Source: ZC4RG29 sp036273935 (GTDB lineage Bacteria > Bacteroidota > Bacteroidia > Cytophagales > Cyclobacteriaceae). From it: DNA of 64,000 nucleotides. Made by a program: the position numbers and the translations under genes. The notes under the pieces were generated by a model. The model ran no database searches. It was not told the origin of the DNA and saw only the letters and a list, made by a program, of their open reading frames with translations. Below, piece after piece: positions 24,448-34,001 of the stretch. Within the stretch, counting starts at the first letter, position 1, and every line of letters starts with the position of its first letter. Location of the stretch: positions 1 to 64,000 of the forward strand of contig DASUGQ010000118.1 in assembly GCA_036273935.1 (NCBI GenBank), read 5' to 3'.

Positions 24448-26925
24448 ATGACACTCCGCCTCTTGCTCTTTGTGCTTTGTCTTCCCATGATGGTCGCGGC
24501 GCAGACTTTTACCGATGTCACTCCAGGTGGTATACCTGCACTTGAGTCAGGAGACATTGCATGGGCTGACTACAACAATGATGGTTATCTCGATTTTGCC
24601 ATCATCGGCAAATCGGGAACCGGTAATTTCGGAGGCATTTACACTGGCGCCGGCAATGGCACGTTTCAGTTGCTTTTAAACAGCAACATGCCGAAGATGA
24701 GAACAGGCGATATCGACTGGGGTGACTTTGATCATGATGGTGATCTGGACCTGGCAATGATTGGAAGCATAGATGCGACGCCTTGGTTTGTTACGGTCAT
24801 CATGCGTAACAACATCACATCATTCGAACAATATTTTACGACAGAAGGGTCAGAAGGAGGTTCGTTGACATGGTTTGACTACGACAATGACGGAGACCTT
24901 GATCTTTACCAAGTTGGAGCGTTCTTCGTTAATCCATATCCTAATTCAGTTTTCATCAACTCGGACGGACAGTTTTCAACAGAAGACGTTTTCCACGTTA
25001 AAGGATATTATTCGGAGTTAGAGATTGATTTGACGGCTTGCATCGCCACGGATTTCGATAATGATGGTGATCAGGATATTTTTTCTTCAGGCAAATATAG
25101 TCACGGTGTATGGAACGAAGCCAGCCTACTTGTTAACAATGGTGATATGAGTATCGAAAACACCGATAAATACCGTTTTTCATACCACGATGTGGCCATA
25201 CGGACCGGATCTATTAATCAGGGCGATTTTAACAGAGATGGCCTGATGGATTATTTCTTAACGGGTAACAGCAGTTCTATCAGTGGTAAGGACACTCCCT
25301 TTTCACAAATGTTGTTTGGAACAGGTGATGGCAATTTCGCACGGCGTGGTAAATTGCTGGATGTGTATAACTCATCAAGTGATGTTGGTGACATCGATAA
25401 TGATGGTGACTTAGACATCATTGTTTCGGGCCAGGCGTCGGCAGGTGCCCTTACAAGGATTTACCTGAACAATGGATCAGGAAGTTTTAATGATGCGGGT
25501 ATCACAAATCTTGTAGGTCTTAGCCTCTGCTCGGTTACATTAGCCGACTATGATAATGACGGTGACCTAGATGTATTTATAACCGGCAGAGATCAAGCCA
25601 ATGTAAAGACAACTAAACTTTATCGAAATAATCTTAGGTCAAATGCGCTTGCACCCAACGAAAAGCCTACTCCGCCTTCGAATTTGCGATTTAGGATGGA
25701 GAACAATACTGTCACACTGGAATGGGAAAGTGGAAGTGATAAAGAGACACCAACCGGTTCGCTTACCTATAATGTATATGTTGCACTTGAATCAAAAAAA
25801 CCATTCAAACTGTTTCCTCAGGCCATTGTAGAAACAGGTAAACGCAAAGTTTATGATCAGGGTAACACATCTGTCAATACACGTTGGACATTGAAAGGTC
25901 TGAAGACAGGCACTTACTATTTCTCAGTTCAATCAATCGACGGAGCAAATATGGGATCCGAATTTGCTGCCGAGGTATCTTTTAAGTACATCAGGATAGA
26001 TTCGGTTGGATCCACATGTCCAAACAGCGAACAAGTATTCTCTGTTTCTCCAGCCAACAGTTATAACTGGACGATTTCGGGAGGTAAAATAGTGGAGGGG
26101 CAAGGATCGGAAATGATTCGCGTGAAATGGGACGAACAACCGATCAGTCCTCAAATCACTGCCTCTACTGATGGGTCTTCGAATTCATTTATGCCATACG
26201 TACAAACACTTCCGCCAGCCGTTATCGTTGGGGCCGCAACTGTTTGTGATATGGAAGCTTATACCGAATATCGTCCGGCGAGTTATTCTCAAGACCTGTC
26301 GTACAATTGGAATATCGATGGGTTTGAATTCACCACCGCAGTGCCTTCGTTTGAATGGGCCTCACCAGGAAATAAATTGGTGACATTATCAACTACCGAC
26401 CTAAACACCGGCTGTAAGAATTCGGATACGATACATGTGGCAGTAGCCGAGCGTATATTGGTCGAAGTAAACTACGATAACGGTGTGTATACATCGGAAA
26501 ATACTGACGCTTCTTATGCATATAAGTGGGAGGGCTATATCAACAACGACTGGTCGACCGTCAGTACCGCGGAAAATTTTACGCCAACCTTTGCTGGCCT
26601 TTACCGTCTTACGATTACCAATCAATATGACTGTTCTTATGTCAATAATTTCTATGTGGATGAGATTATAACGGGGCTCGAAGAGCAGGCGGAAAGACTT
26701 CAGTTAGCGCCCAATCCGGCTGTCACTTCATTTAGAATTGTAAACTTGCCGCCAACAAGCAAACCAGTCAACGTTTCTGTAATTGATATGGCCGGGCGGA
26801 CCATGTTTGCCACATCAACTACCGAGGATACAGATATCAATTGCTCATCATTGCACCGGGGAGTGTATGTTGTTGTAATCCGTTCGGGAGATAACGTTAA
26901 CTATTCGAAAATCGTTATCGAATAA
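24448..26925 (+). CDS. T9SS-exported FG-GAP/VCBS repeat protein
   Basis: An 825-residue secreted protein: signal peptide (LLLFVLCLPMMVAAQ), then seven calcium-loop motifs of FG-GAP/VCBS β-propeller type (DYNNDGYLD, DFDHDGDLD, DYDNDGDLD, DFDNDGDQD, DFNRDGLMD, DIDNDGDLD, DYDNDGDLD) over about residues 20-395. A fibronectin III-like domain follows (about 415-510; PPSNLRFRMENNTVTLEWES), then PKD-like sandwiches (about 515-745), and a type IX sorting domain (about 750-825; LAPNPAVTSFRI ... VNYSKIVIE). Such proteins act as surface adhesins or scaffolds. It stands alone between mobile-element debris and the repeat at 27.0 kb, with no operon partner. Confidence 0.85.
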   Translation: MTLRLLLFVLCLPMMVAAQTFTDVTPGGIPALESGDIAWADYNNDGYLDFAIIGKSGTGNFGGIYTGAGNGTFQLLLNSNMPKMRTGDIDWGDFDHDGDLDLAMIGSIDATPWFVTVIMRNNITSFEQYFTTEGSEGGSLTWFDYDNDGDLDLYQVGAFFVNPYPNSVFINSDGQFSTEDVFHVKGYYSELEIDLTACIATDFDNDGDQDIFSSGKYSHGVWNEASLLVNNGDMSIENTDKYRFSYHDVAIRTGSINQGDFNRDGLMDYFLTGNSSSISGKDTPFSQMLFGTGDGNFARRGKLLDVYNSSSDVGDIDNDGDLDIIVSGQASAGALTRIYLNNGSGSFNDAGITNLVGLSLCSVTLADYDNDGDLDVFITGRDQANVKTTKLYRNNLRSNALAPNEKPTPPSNLRFRMENNTVTLEWESGSDKETPTGSLTYNVYVALESKKPFKLFPQAIVETGKRKVYDQGNTSVNTRWTLKGLKTGTYYFSVQSIDGANMGSEFAAEVSFKYIRIDSVGSTCPNSEQVFSVSPANSYNWTISGGKIVEGQGSEMIRVKWDEQPISPQITASTDGSSNSFMPYVQTLPPAVIVGAATVCDMEAYTEYRPASYSQDLSYNWNIDGFEFTTAVPSFEWASPGNKLVTLSTTDLNTGCKNSDTIHVAVAERILVEVNYDNGVYTSENTDASYAYKWEGYINNDWSTVSTAENFTPTFAGLYRLTITNQYDCSYVNNFYVDEIITGLEEQAERLQLAPNPAVTSFRIVNLPPTSKPVNVSVIDMAGRTMFATSTTEDTDINCSSLHRGVYVVVIRSGDNVNYSKIVIE

Positions 26926-26999
26926 CATCGATAAAATATCTAAACGACACGAAGAAGATTTTTGGAGCAGGACTTGAATACTTTCGATTTTATTTCCAA

Positions 27000-27186
27000 T
27001 AATCAACTAAAACGTAATGGCTACTTCCCGATGCAAAATCTTCTCAAAACAGATACTCAGTACGTTAGGTTGGCCACGCAACAAACTACCAACAAAATTC
27101 ATCTAATCATCGCTAGAAAAAACTAAACATCCCGAAAGAGATTTTTAGGGTTTTGTTGAGTGACAAAAGTAGATATTCTGACGAAG
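27000..27186. repeat. Dispersed repeat copy B with an mnmE-tail core
   Basis: Matches copy A (993-1165) in the same orientation, including ACGTTAGGT...GCAACAAACTACC. On the minus strand 27021-27038 reads TTTTGCATCGGGAAGTAG, that is F-C-I-G-K-stop after Arg, the MnmE C-terminus. The right half (27081-27131) also resembles 39859-39909 with the shared block TCATCTAATCATC. It sits exactly between the T9SS protein and the SWIM/DUF6493 pair, consistent with a module boundary. Confidence 0.55.
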
Positions 27187-27439
27187 AACGCCAAGAATTG
27201 GAGGAATGATAATTGATCCGGAGTGTCGCCTTGCTTGCCGCAAAGTCCACTCCGGCATTCGCTACCTACATTAGTTCGCATCGCCCGAAGCGGGACTTTA
27301 CTTCTCACACCCTCTCTCCACTCGCGGCGCCCGCCGTTTCTCTCTGGGCGCCGGCTCGCAAAATTTTCTGCACTACTTTCTCATTTGGCCGGAAATATGT
27401 ATTTTTTGAGAATTTGTAAACACGTCACAATACCGTTAT
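27187..27439. other. Intergenic stretch with GC-rich inverted repeat
   Basis: Contains GGCGCCC (27326-27332) and GGGCGCC (27346-27352), a 7-bp inverted repeat with a 13-base loop. It is set in unusually GC-rich, then AT-rich sequence before the SWIM gene. Overlapping short frames here look like chance. It may be a hairpin or a regulator site; there is no T-tract after it. Confidence 0.3.
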
Positions 27440-28780
27440 ATGTCAGACACTATCGTTTACCACTACAATAGCCCTTCAGTTTTAAACAAGAATATCGATT
27501 CAGATGAACTTTTTCTCTCCAAATACAGTGAGGTCCAAAAGAAGGATGCACCTTGTTTCTTTTGGGGGAGTCTGAAAGATCCATACATCACTTCTCGTTG
27601 TTTAATAACACTCTCAAATGTAGTTCAGTCCTCATTCAATCTTTCTCCTTTCCAGATGGCGCTTCTCAAAGACCCAATCGTTACGGCTGGAAATGAGAAA
27701 ATTCGTTTTGAAGGTTTCTCCCATTGTGCAGGCGTATACGCGCGTGTTGATATTCTTCCTGATGGTCATGACGGAGAATTTCCGGAAAATGGAACGACCA
27801 ACGTGGATTTCAATCAACCAATGATATCAGCGCTAAGCAGCGTGAACAGAACAGAGAAGGTTTTACTTTCTGTGGGAAAAAATGAGGTAGCCGTTTCTAA
27901 AGAAGGACAAAAAGTGGTTGAAAGAAAGGTCCCTCTCCCAGCAAAATGGATTAAAGGCTTAACAACTGTACAACTATTCTTAGCTGAAGCCGAAAAGGTG
28001 TTTACGTTTAACAGAATTCAAACCCTTCAACTTTTCCAGAGCTTGCCGAATGGCAAACCAAAAACTGATTATTACCTGACCACGAGGGCGGGTAAGCCTT
28101 CCTTCTCACCAGTAAAATCCGACAATGGTATTTGTATTGGTGGTATCCATCGCCTTCGCTTGCTGGAACCATTGATACCACTAGCAACGGAACTGAGAGT
28201 CTTTCCTCACCCAGCAATGCAATCGGTAACTTGGCAATTATACTTTGGAATGGTCCGATTTAGCTTGTCCATTTCGCGCGATGCTTGGAGAGGCTTTTCC
28301 GGAGAAGGTGCAGCGCTTGAGTCATTGATAGAGGATGTACCGGACGGTTGGATTGATGCTGTTGATAAGTTCAGTTATGCCAATCAGGAATTTAACCCAA
28401 CCTTGCTTTCAGTTGAAGAGGGACTTGATTTAAAAAAGGTCGAGAACATAACAGGCCGCCTGTCAGCAATGGGATTGCTGGGTTACGACCTGGACGAAAA
28501 TCATTTTTTTTACCGCCGGCTTCCATTCAAGCTAAACCGGATTTTAAGTTTAAATCCACGCCTCAAAGATGCCGAAAAGTTACTACAGGAGAAAAAAGTG
28601 GAGATTACCCTTCAAACCGATAACAGAGTTGAGGCAAAGGTGCAAGGCAGTGGTGTTAATCATTTCATTGTACTGGAAGGTGATAGTGAAAAATGTACCT
28701 GCACATGGTTTAGTAAACACCAGGGTGAACGAGGGCTCTGCAAGCATATCCTTGCCGTGAAGAAACAACTTATAAGCTAA
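27440..28780 (+). CDS. SWIM zinc-finger domain protein
   Basis: A 446-residue soluble protein. The C-terminus holds a SWIM zinc-binding motif, CTCTWFSKHQGERGLCKHIL (CxC...CxH, about 420-440), preceded by a β-strand lead (EAKVQGSGVNHFIVLEGDSE) typical of SWIM domains. The N-terminal ~400 residues are not assigned by me; they resemble SWIM proteins from Bacteroidota that occur beside DUF6493-like genes. SWIM domains bind DNA or protein partners. The stop lies 12 bases before the large partner gene, so the two form a transcriptional pair. Similar pairs elsewhere are often linked to MoxR ATPase/vWA genes, which are absent here. Confidence 0.75.
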   Translation: MSDTIVYHYNSPSVLNKNIDSDELFLSKYSEVQKKDAPCFFWGSLKDPYITSRCLITLSNVVQSSFNLSPFQMALLKDPIVTAGNEKIRFEGFSHCAGVYARVDILPDGHDGEFPENGTTNVDFNQPMISALSSVNRTEKVLLSVGKNEVAVSKEGQKVVERKVPLPAKWIKGLTTVQLFLAEAEKVFTFNRIQTLQLFQSLPNGKPKTDYYLTTRAGKPSFSPVKSDNGICIGGIHRLRLLEPLIPLATELRVFPHPAMQSVTWQLYFGMVRFSLSISRDAWRGFSGEGAALESLIEDVPDGWIDAVDKFSYANQEFNPTLLSVEEGLDLKKVENITGRLSAMGLLGYDLDENHFFYRRLPFKLNRILSLNPRLKDAEKLLQEKKVEITLQTDNRVEAKVQGSGVNHFIVLEGDSEKCTCTWFSKHQGERGLCKHILAVKKQLIS

Positions 28781-28792
28781 TCATCAACTTTA

Positions 28793-31747
28793 ATGGTATC
28801 AGAAGAATTCAGCACGATCCTGAAAAAGGAGCAGTTGAGACAATTGATTCCCTTTTTAAAATCGTTGGAAAAAAGTGACAAAAAGGAAATCGCCTCGTTG
28901 TTAAAACCGCTGGCAAAGGAGTATTTGGATTACCTACCAGTAACTCCATTGTTAGGGACAACAACCTATAAGCAGAAAGCCACACCCAGCCAGGTGAATA
29001 TTTTATATGCGGCAGCATTCGTGTGCTTAAATCGGAAAGACTATCAGAAATTTGACCGGTTTGGCCACATGCTAAACAATAAAATTCTTGACGACATACT
29101 TCCTTGGTATTGCCCGGATTGGTTTAGTGATTCGATCAATGATTTAACCAAACGGGATTGGATTCCATGGAATTTTGGATACAAGGATGCTATGGCATTG
29201 GCGGAAAAAGGGCACCTAAATCCTAGTGATGAACTTATCGTCAAGCTTATTCCACAGATGATTTTCGAACAAGATGCCAAACACAAATTTTTATATCTTC
29301 CTCAGCAACTCAGGAAACGACCCATTACACTTGAAAAACACATTTGGCTGATCTTTCAATTTGAAACCACTATTAATTATAGTGATCGTTATCACCAATT
29401 TCAAAACGCCAATAAGGATGAACGTCTTTGGATAACTGCTTTAAAACAATGTAGCAACGACGGATTGTTAGATAGGCAGCGCTTACTTAGAGAATCGATT
29501 CTGGCCACAGGTCGTAATTTCAACAAAGCTTTGTCAGGGTGGTTCGTTGAACTGTTTGAGTTTTTAGAGCCCACGGAACAAGAACTAATAACATTGCAGC
29601 CCGAATTGTTCAACGTATTAAGCTCCCAACAAAGCAAGGCAATCAATTCCGCTTTAAATTCACTCAAGAAGATTGTTGAGGAAAAAGAGTTTAATGCGGT
29701 AGGTTTTCTAGAGAACGCGCCGATACTCCTTTCTTGTGAAACCAAATCAGTGGTTTCATCGACTCTTTTGCTGTTTGAGAAGATACTCCGTAAAAATGCT
29801 TCGCTCAAAGAAGAAATTTGCATAGCGACATGCCAGGCATTCATACACAATGATGAGAATATTCAAAATAAGGCATCTAAATTATTATTGAAGTGTCATG
29901 ATGATTCTTTAAGGTCAGTAACGGAGGAGATCACGAAGTACGCTGACTCCATGTTAATGACTTCAAAAAAAATTTTATCAGACTTTCTCGCTGTCACACC
30001 GAAGCAGCAAGAGGACAACATAACCGACACCTCAGAATCGAATGAAGCTATTGGTACAGGTCAGGAAATCACATCGCTTGATGAGCTGATCTTTTTAGCC
30101 AGTCAGGCTTTCGATAACAATGACCCGCTACACATTGACCTTCTGCCTGCAGCACTGGTTAAACTGCAGGATCAAATAACCGGTTCGGTTCTTCATAAGT
30201 TTGAACCGGCACTACAGAGAGCCTATTCTTTTGTGATGAATGATTGGCCTTCAACCATGGGTTATTTGGACCATCTGTTAGCAACATTCTTTCTTGATTT
30301 GACAAATTTATTGATTGACCGATTCCCAACCGAAGGTTCATCATTGAAACAAATTCACGTATCATTTCAAAAGAAGGATGCTGAAAGCAAGGCTAAATGG
30401 TCTTGGTACAACTCAAGAATTTTAAACTTACCAACCTGGTCGGTGCATAGTAGGGACACGACCTATATAATCCATAAGGCTATCCTGCTCATCGCATATG
30501 AAAAGATAAAGAACGCAGATCATCTGTCCATCCTTTCAACACCAACCCACGAACATGGTTATCTGGATCCGATGGTACTGGTTAATCGTTTGGAGCTTTA
30601 TCAGGGCAAAACCGTGTTACCTGATAACTATGATTTTCAACTGGCAATTTCGCGGGTCGCTCCCTTTAATCACGACGAAGCATTGAAGGAAGCAAGAAAA
30701 ACGTTAAAGGGGGAGGTCCTTCAAATTATGGAATTCCTTTTGGATAAAGACGAACAACCAAGACCACCATTCAACACACCTTCCTTATGGTTTATGGCCG
30801 GTGTCACCAAATCACCTCAGCACACCTATCCGGAGTTTGATCATTTCTTTTATGCGACATTGCCAAAATCAACTTTTACAGGAGATGTCCCATGGCGTTC
30901 TTTTGTTGAGCATTATAAGACAACAAGATACAATTATGAAAAGCGGACTCCTGAGGAAGTCACTGCTCAGCACAATGTTCTCAGGTTAACTTTAAATCCA
31001 TATCCGTCGATCTGGCAGGAACCGGAGGAAAAGAAAGAAAGCGTGCTGTCAAAGCTTACAAGTCTGATCTCGACACCTAAGAAAGCCAGACGAGAGGACA
31101 CATTTATCCAACACGAGTATCTCTCATTAAAAACACCTTACATTGCTGCAGAGCATAACGACATACAGCGTTTTATCTATCTGTTTCCTTCGAATCCAAA
31201 TCCAGTGCTCACCCTCGTCGCACACAGAGCACTGGTACATAGCACGCTTGCCTCGGAAAACGACAAGAAGATTTTAACCAGGACGCTGGAGGCCATTATT
31301 CACCTGAAATTCGATTTTTCTGAGATCACGCATCTTTTTATTGCCACATGCATGCTGACCAGTGACAAGACCGTGAGATCATTTGCAGCGGAGATGTGGA
31401 TCCAGGGAGTCAACAACGGGAAGATAAATAATGAGCAAACCGGTAAAATTATTGGGATTCACTTTTCCAGCGGCTACGCTCCTTTGAAAAGATTCACTGA
31501 CCTTGTTTCAAGCAACCTGTTGAAAATCTCACAAACGCACAATATAGAACTGGAAGCTATCCTTACTGCCGTCATTGAAAATCTACCAACAGAGCCTCCG
31601 GTAGGCACGAAAAGACTACTTGAATTGTATTCAGAAGTTTTAGCACTGAATAACGCCTCTGTTGCTTCGAATTCAGCCAAACAACGCCTGGCGTCATGGA
31701 CTGCTTCATCTGGGCTTAAAAAGCTTATTTCATCTTTGCCCGTCTGA
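28793..31747 (+). CDS. Large DUF6493-like helical-repeat protein, partner of SWIM protein
   Basis: A 984-residue soluble protein rich in α-helical, HEAT-like pairs (AINSALNSLKKIVEEKEFNA, LLFEKILRKNASLKEEICIA, IQNKASKLLLKCHDDSLRSV) with no signal peptide or membrane span. Overall size, N-terminal pattern and position directly after a SWIM gene match what I know as the DUF6493 family. No enzymatic motif was seen. The helical solenoid suggests a scaffold or substrate-recognition role. The gene pair may be a stress or conflict module; that is inference from how related genes cluster in other genomes. Confidence 0.65.
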   Translation: MVSEEFSTILKKEQLRQLIPFLKSLEKSDKKEIASLLKPLAKEYLDYLPVTPLLGTTTYKQKATPSQVNILYAAAFVCLNRKDYQKFDRFGHMLNNKILDDILPWYCPDWFSDSINDLTKRDWIPWNFGYKDAMALAEKGHLNPSDELIVKLIPQMIFEQDAKHKFLYLPQQLRKRPITLEKHIWLIFQFETTINYSDRYHQFQNANKDERLWITALKQCSNDGLLDRQRLLRESILATGRNFNKALSGWFVELFEFLEPTEQELITLQPELFNVLSSQQSKAINSALNSLKKIVEEKEFNAVGFLENAPILLSCETKSVVSSTLLLFEKILRKNASLKEEICIATCQAFIHNDENIQNKASKLLLKCHDDSLRSVTEEITKYADSMLMTSKKILSDFLAVTPKQQEDNITDTSESNEAIGTGQEITSLDELIFLASQAFDNNDPLHIDLLPAALVKLQDQITGSVLHKFEPALQRAYSFVMNDWPSTMGYLDHLLATFFLDLTNLLIDRFPTEGSSLKQIHVSFQKKDAESKAKWSWYNSRILNLPTWSVHSRDTTYIIHKAILLIAYEKIKNADHLSILSTPTHEHGYLDPMVLVNRLELYQGKTVLPDNYDFQLAISRVAPFNHDEALKEARKTLKGEVLQIMEFLLDKDEQPRPPFNTPSLWFMAGVTKSPQHTYPEFDHFFYATLPKSTFTGDVPWRSFVEHYKTTRYNYEKRTPEEVTAQHNVLRLTLNPYPSIWQEPEEKKESVLSKLTSLISTPKKARREDTFIQHEYLSLKTPYIAAEHNDIQRFIYLFPSNPNPVLTLVAHRALVHSTLASENDKKILTRTLEAIIHLKFDFSEITHLFIATCMLTSDKTVRSFAAEMWIQGVNNGKINNEQTGKIIGIHFSSGYAPLKRFTDLVSSNLLKISQTHNIELEAILTAVIENLPTEPPVGTKRLLELYSEVLALNNASVASNSAKQRLASWTASSGLKKLISSLPV

Positions 31748-31841
31748 TATCCAGGCTGCGACGGATGCATGTAAGAAAAACATCTTAATTGTGTGGTTTG
31801 ATTTTATATGAATGAACATTTTTGAACCTCAACAATTAATA

Positions 31842-33806
31842 ATGGAGTCGTTGCCGGCAATCGTAAAAAGACTAAAATTAATTCTGGCCTTAGTAATCCT
31901 CTTACTTTCTGGTTGCAGGGAGGAAGATCAGGTGAAAAATACCCTGGAGGGAATAGTGAAGGATGAATTCGGTGGAGTATTAGATAGTGTGAACTGCGTC
32001 GTTTCGTCTGCGTCGTTTCATTACTCAACACTAACAGATGAATTTGGAAAATTTCGAACACCAAAAATTAACACAGGTAAATACTCAGTCACCATTTCAA
32101 AGCCAAACTACTCAACGCGAAACACCGAAGTAGAGGTAAAAGCAAATCCCACCATAGTCGAGTTTGTCCTTTCATCTGATAGTTCATTTCTAAGATTGAG
32201 CGATTCCACATTGAATGTTAATTATCTTTCGGCGTCTAAGGAAATTTTAGTCGAAGCAAATACAAGTTGGACGATATCTAGCGATGCCTCATGGCTCAAA
32301 GTTTCTACAAATCAAGGTTCCGGTAACCAGCTTATCAGTGTAACATGGCAAGAGACGAGGGAGGATAACAGCAGAATTGGAATGATTTCTCTAAGGTCCA
32401 AATTCATTGAAAGAAAGCTTAAAGTATTCCAATCACCTCCACTTAAATTGCTCAACGTGAATTACTTTGCCGATAACAAGGAAAACGAAAGTTTGGATTC
32501 AATTAGTTTGCAATTTACCAAGCCAGTAGCAGATGCTGTGGTATTACCAAACGGTGGACTGCTCAATGAAGAAATTAATTACAAGATCAATCGGAATATT
32601 CTGACTTTTCCATATGAGAAAGCAAAACTAGGGGATGAGCACCTTTTTAGCGTGTCAGTTTATGATGGTCCGGATTTATATAATTTTGAATTCACCGCAC
32701 AGTTTTACACAGCCAAGTTAAATCTTCCGGGCTATGTAGTTGATTACACGCTCAGTGATGACAACAAGATAATTTGGGCGGTAACCCAATATCCAAATAA
32801 AGTGTTTAAGATTTCAGTGCCAGATTTAATGATATTAAGGGAACAAAATCTTGATTTTGAGCCTCTAAAGATTAAGTGGAATAGCTTTCAAAATAAACTA
32901 AATATCTTTGATGCTGCACCCGGCTGTAACTGTGAAGAAATTGCTGGAGGTAATTGCAAAGATAATTATCTATTGTATTTTGATCCAGACGATTTCAGCG
33001 TTGGCAAATCGGAAATAAAGATGATAGAAGGTTACGATGACGATTGCTACCGTTTTGGTGACCCCTATGTATTTCCTAAAGATATTTGCTTGCTTGCCAA
33101 TGGTACTGGATTAATAAAACTGGCTGATAGAGATCTCAATCTCAGTTGGCGATTTATAGACAGCAACCATTTTGACTCGACGTTTATATCGGGAAGTAAT
33201 ACCGATATTCGTTATGAGGGAATGCACGTAAATTACGACAGGTCAAAAATTTATGTGCACGATCAGGCAAGCGTTTATGTATTTGAGCCAGAAGACTCAA
33301 CTTTTAGGCAGTATAATTCGCCCTTTACTGGACAAGTAGGTTTTATTATTCCTCATAAGAAAAAAAATCTCCTCTACCATCATGAATATCCTCAGTTCAT
33401 TTCCGACGGAAACGGCTATATAAGTTATAAGTCCTACATTCAGACGGTGAATCAATATAATGAAGCTATGGATTTTAGCTATAAAGCGGACGAAGAGCAG
33501 TCTATGTATTATCTTAAGGATGGACTATTTCAGATCATGGATTACGAAAGAGCACTTACAACCTTAAAGACTGATGCGATAATTGATTTGACAAATATAC
33601 GATCCGCTACAGATGGAGTTTATTTTACAGCAATCAAGAGAAATGACGACGGCTCTACAGATTTTTTCATTTTTGACACATCGATCATATCAAACAAAAT
33701 TCCGACTTCAGACTCTGCCGGCAGAATTCGGTCTAATAATACAGACCAATCATTGTGGATGGTGAATAGCCTGGATAAAGTTCTTCAGAGTGAACGTGAA
33801 ACCTAA
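31842..33806 (+). CDS. Lipoprotein with CarboxypepD-regulatory-like and BACON domains
   Basis: About 654 residues from ATG 31842; an upstream ATG at 31812 would add ten residues before a normal leader. Leader ALVILLLSGC ends in the lipobox. Residues about 30-105 form a regulatory-like β-sandwich (LEGIVKDEFGGVLDSVNC, TDEFGKFRTPKINTGKYSVT). About 110-205 is a BACON-like domain (SWTISSDASWLKVSTNQGSG). About 300-640 are propeller-like strands with a Cys-rich loop (GCNCEEIAGGNC). BACON domains often bind glycans or proteins at the outer membrane. It stands alone, with no adjacent Sus genes, and its substrate is unknown. Confidence 0.7.
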   Translation: MESLPAIVKRLKLILALVILLLSGCREEDQVKNTLEGIVKDEFGGVLDSVNCVVSSASFHYSTLTDEFGKFRTPKINTGKYSVTISKPNYSTRNTEVEVKANPTIVEFVLSSDSSFLRLSDSTLNVNYLSASKEILVEANTSWTISSDASWLKVSTNQGSGNQLISVTWQETREDNSRIGMISLRSKFIERKLKVFQSPPLKLLNVNYFADNKENESLDSISLQFTKPVADAVVLPNGGLLNEEINYKINRNILTFPYEKAKLGDEHLFSVSVYDGPDLYNFEFTAQFYTAKLNLPGYVVDYTLSDDNKIIWAVTQYPNKVFKISVPDLMILREQNLDFEPLKIKWNSFQNKLNIFDAAPGCNCEEIAGGNCKDNYLLYFDPDDFSVGKSEIKMIEGYDDDCYRFGDPYVFPKDICLLANGTGLIKLADRDLNLSWRFIDSNHFDSTFISGSNTDIRYEGMHVNYDRSKIYVHDQASVYVFEPEDSTFRQYNSPFTGQVGFIIPHKKKNLLYHHEYPQFISDGNGYISYKSYIQTVNQYNEAMDFSYKADEEQSMYYLKDGLFQIMDYERALTTLKTDAIIDLTNIRSATDGVYFTAIKRNDDGSTDFFIFDTSIISNKIPTSDSAGRIRSNNTDQSLWMVNSLDKVLQSERET

Positions 33807-34001
33807 TCGATTCTTATCCAACGTCAACTCCGTAAAAACCGGATACAATAGCGGCGCGCCCGCGCAAAGCCAATCTCCACCTTCAACCAGTGGTAATGTT
33901 TTTTTCGGTCGTGCCCCTGCTTTCCTCTAACCGTTTAAAGTATCCTGTTAAGCTTTTTTAAAAGCGTCATTTCAGCTACCTTCAAACAAAACTAAGACCC
34001 T

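Noticed and set aside
27223..27471. Arg/Leu/Ser-rich plus-strand frame before the SWIM gene
   Set aside because: Composition is due to a GC-rich palindrome, and it overlaps repeat and promoter sequence.
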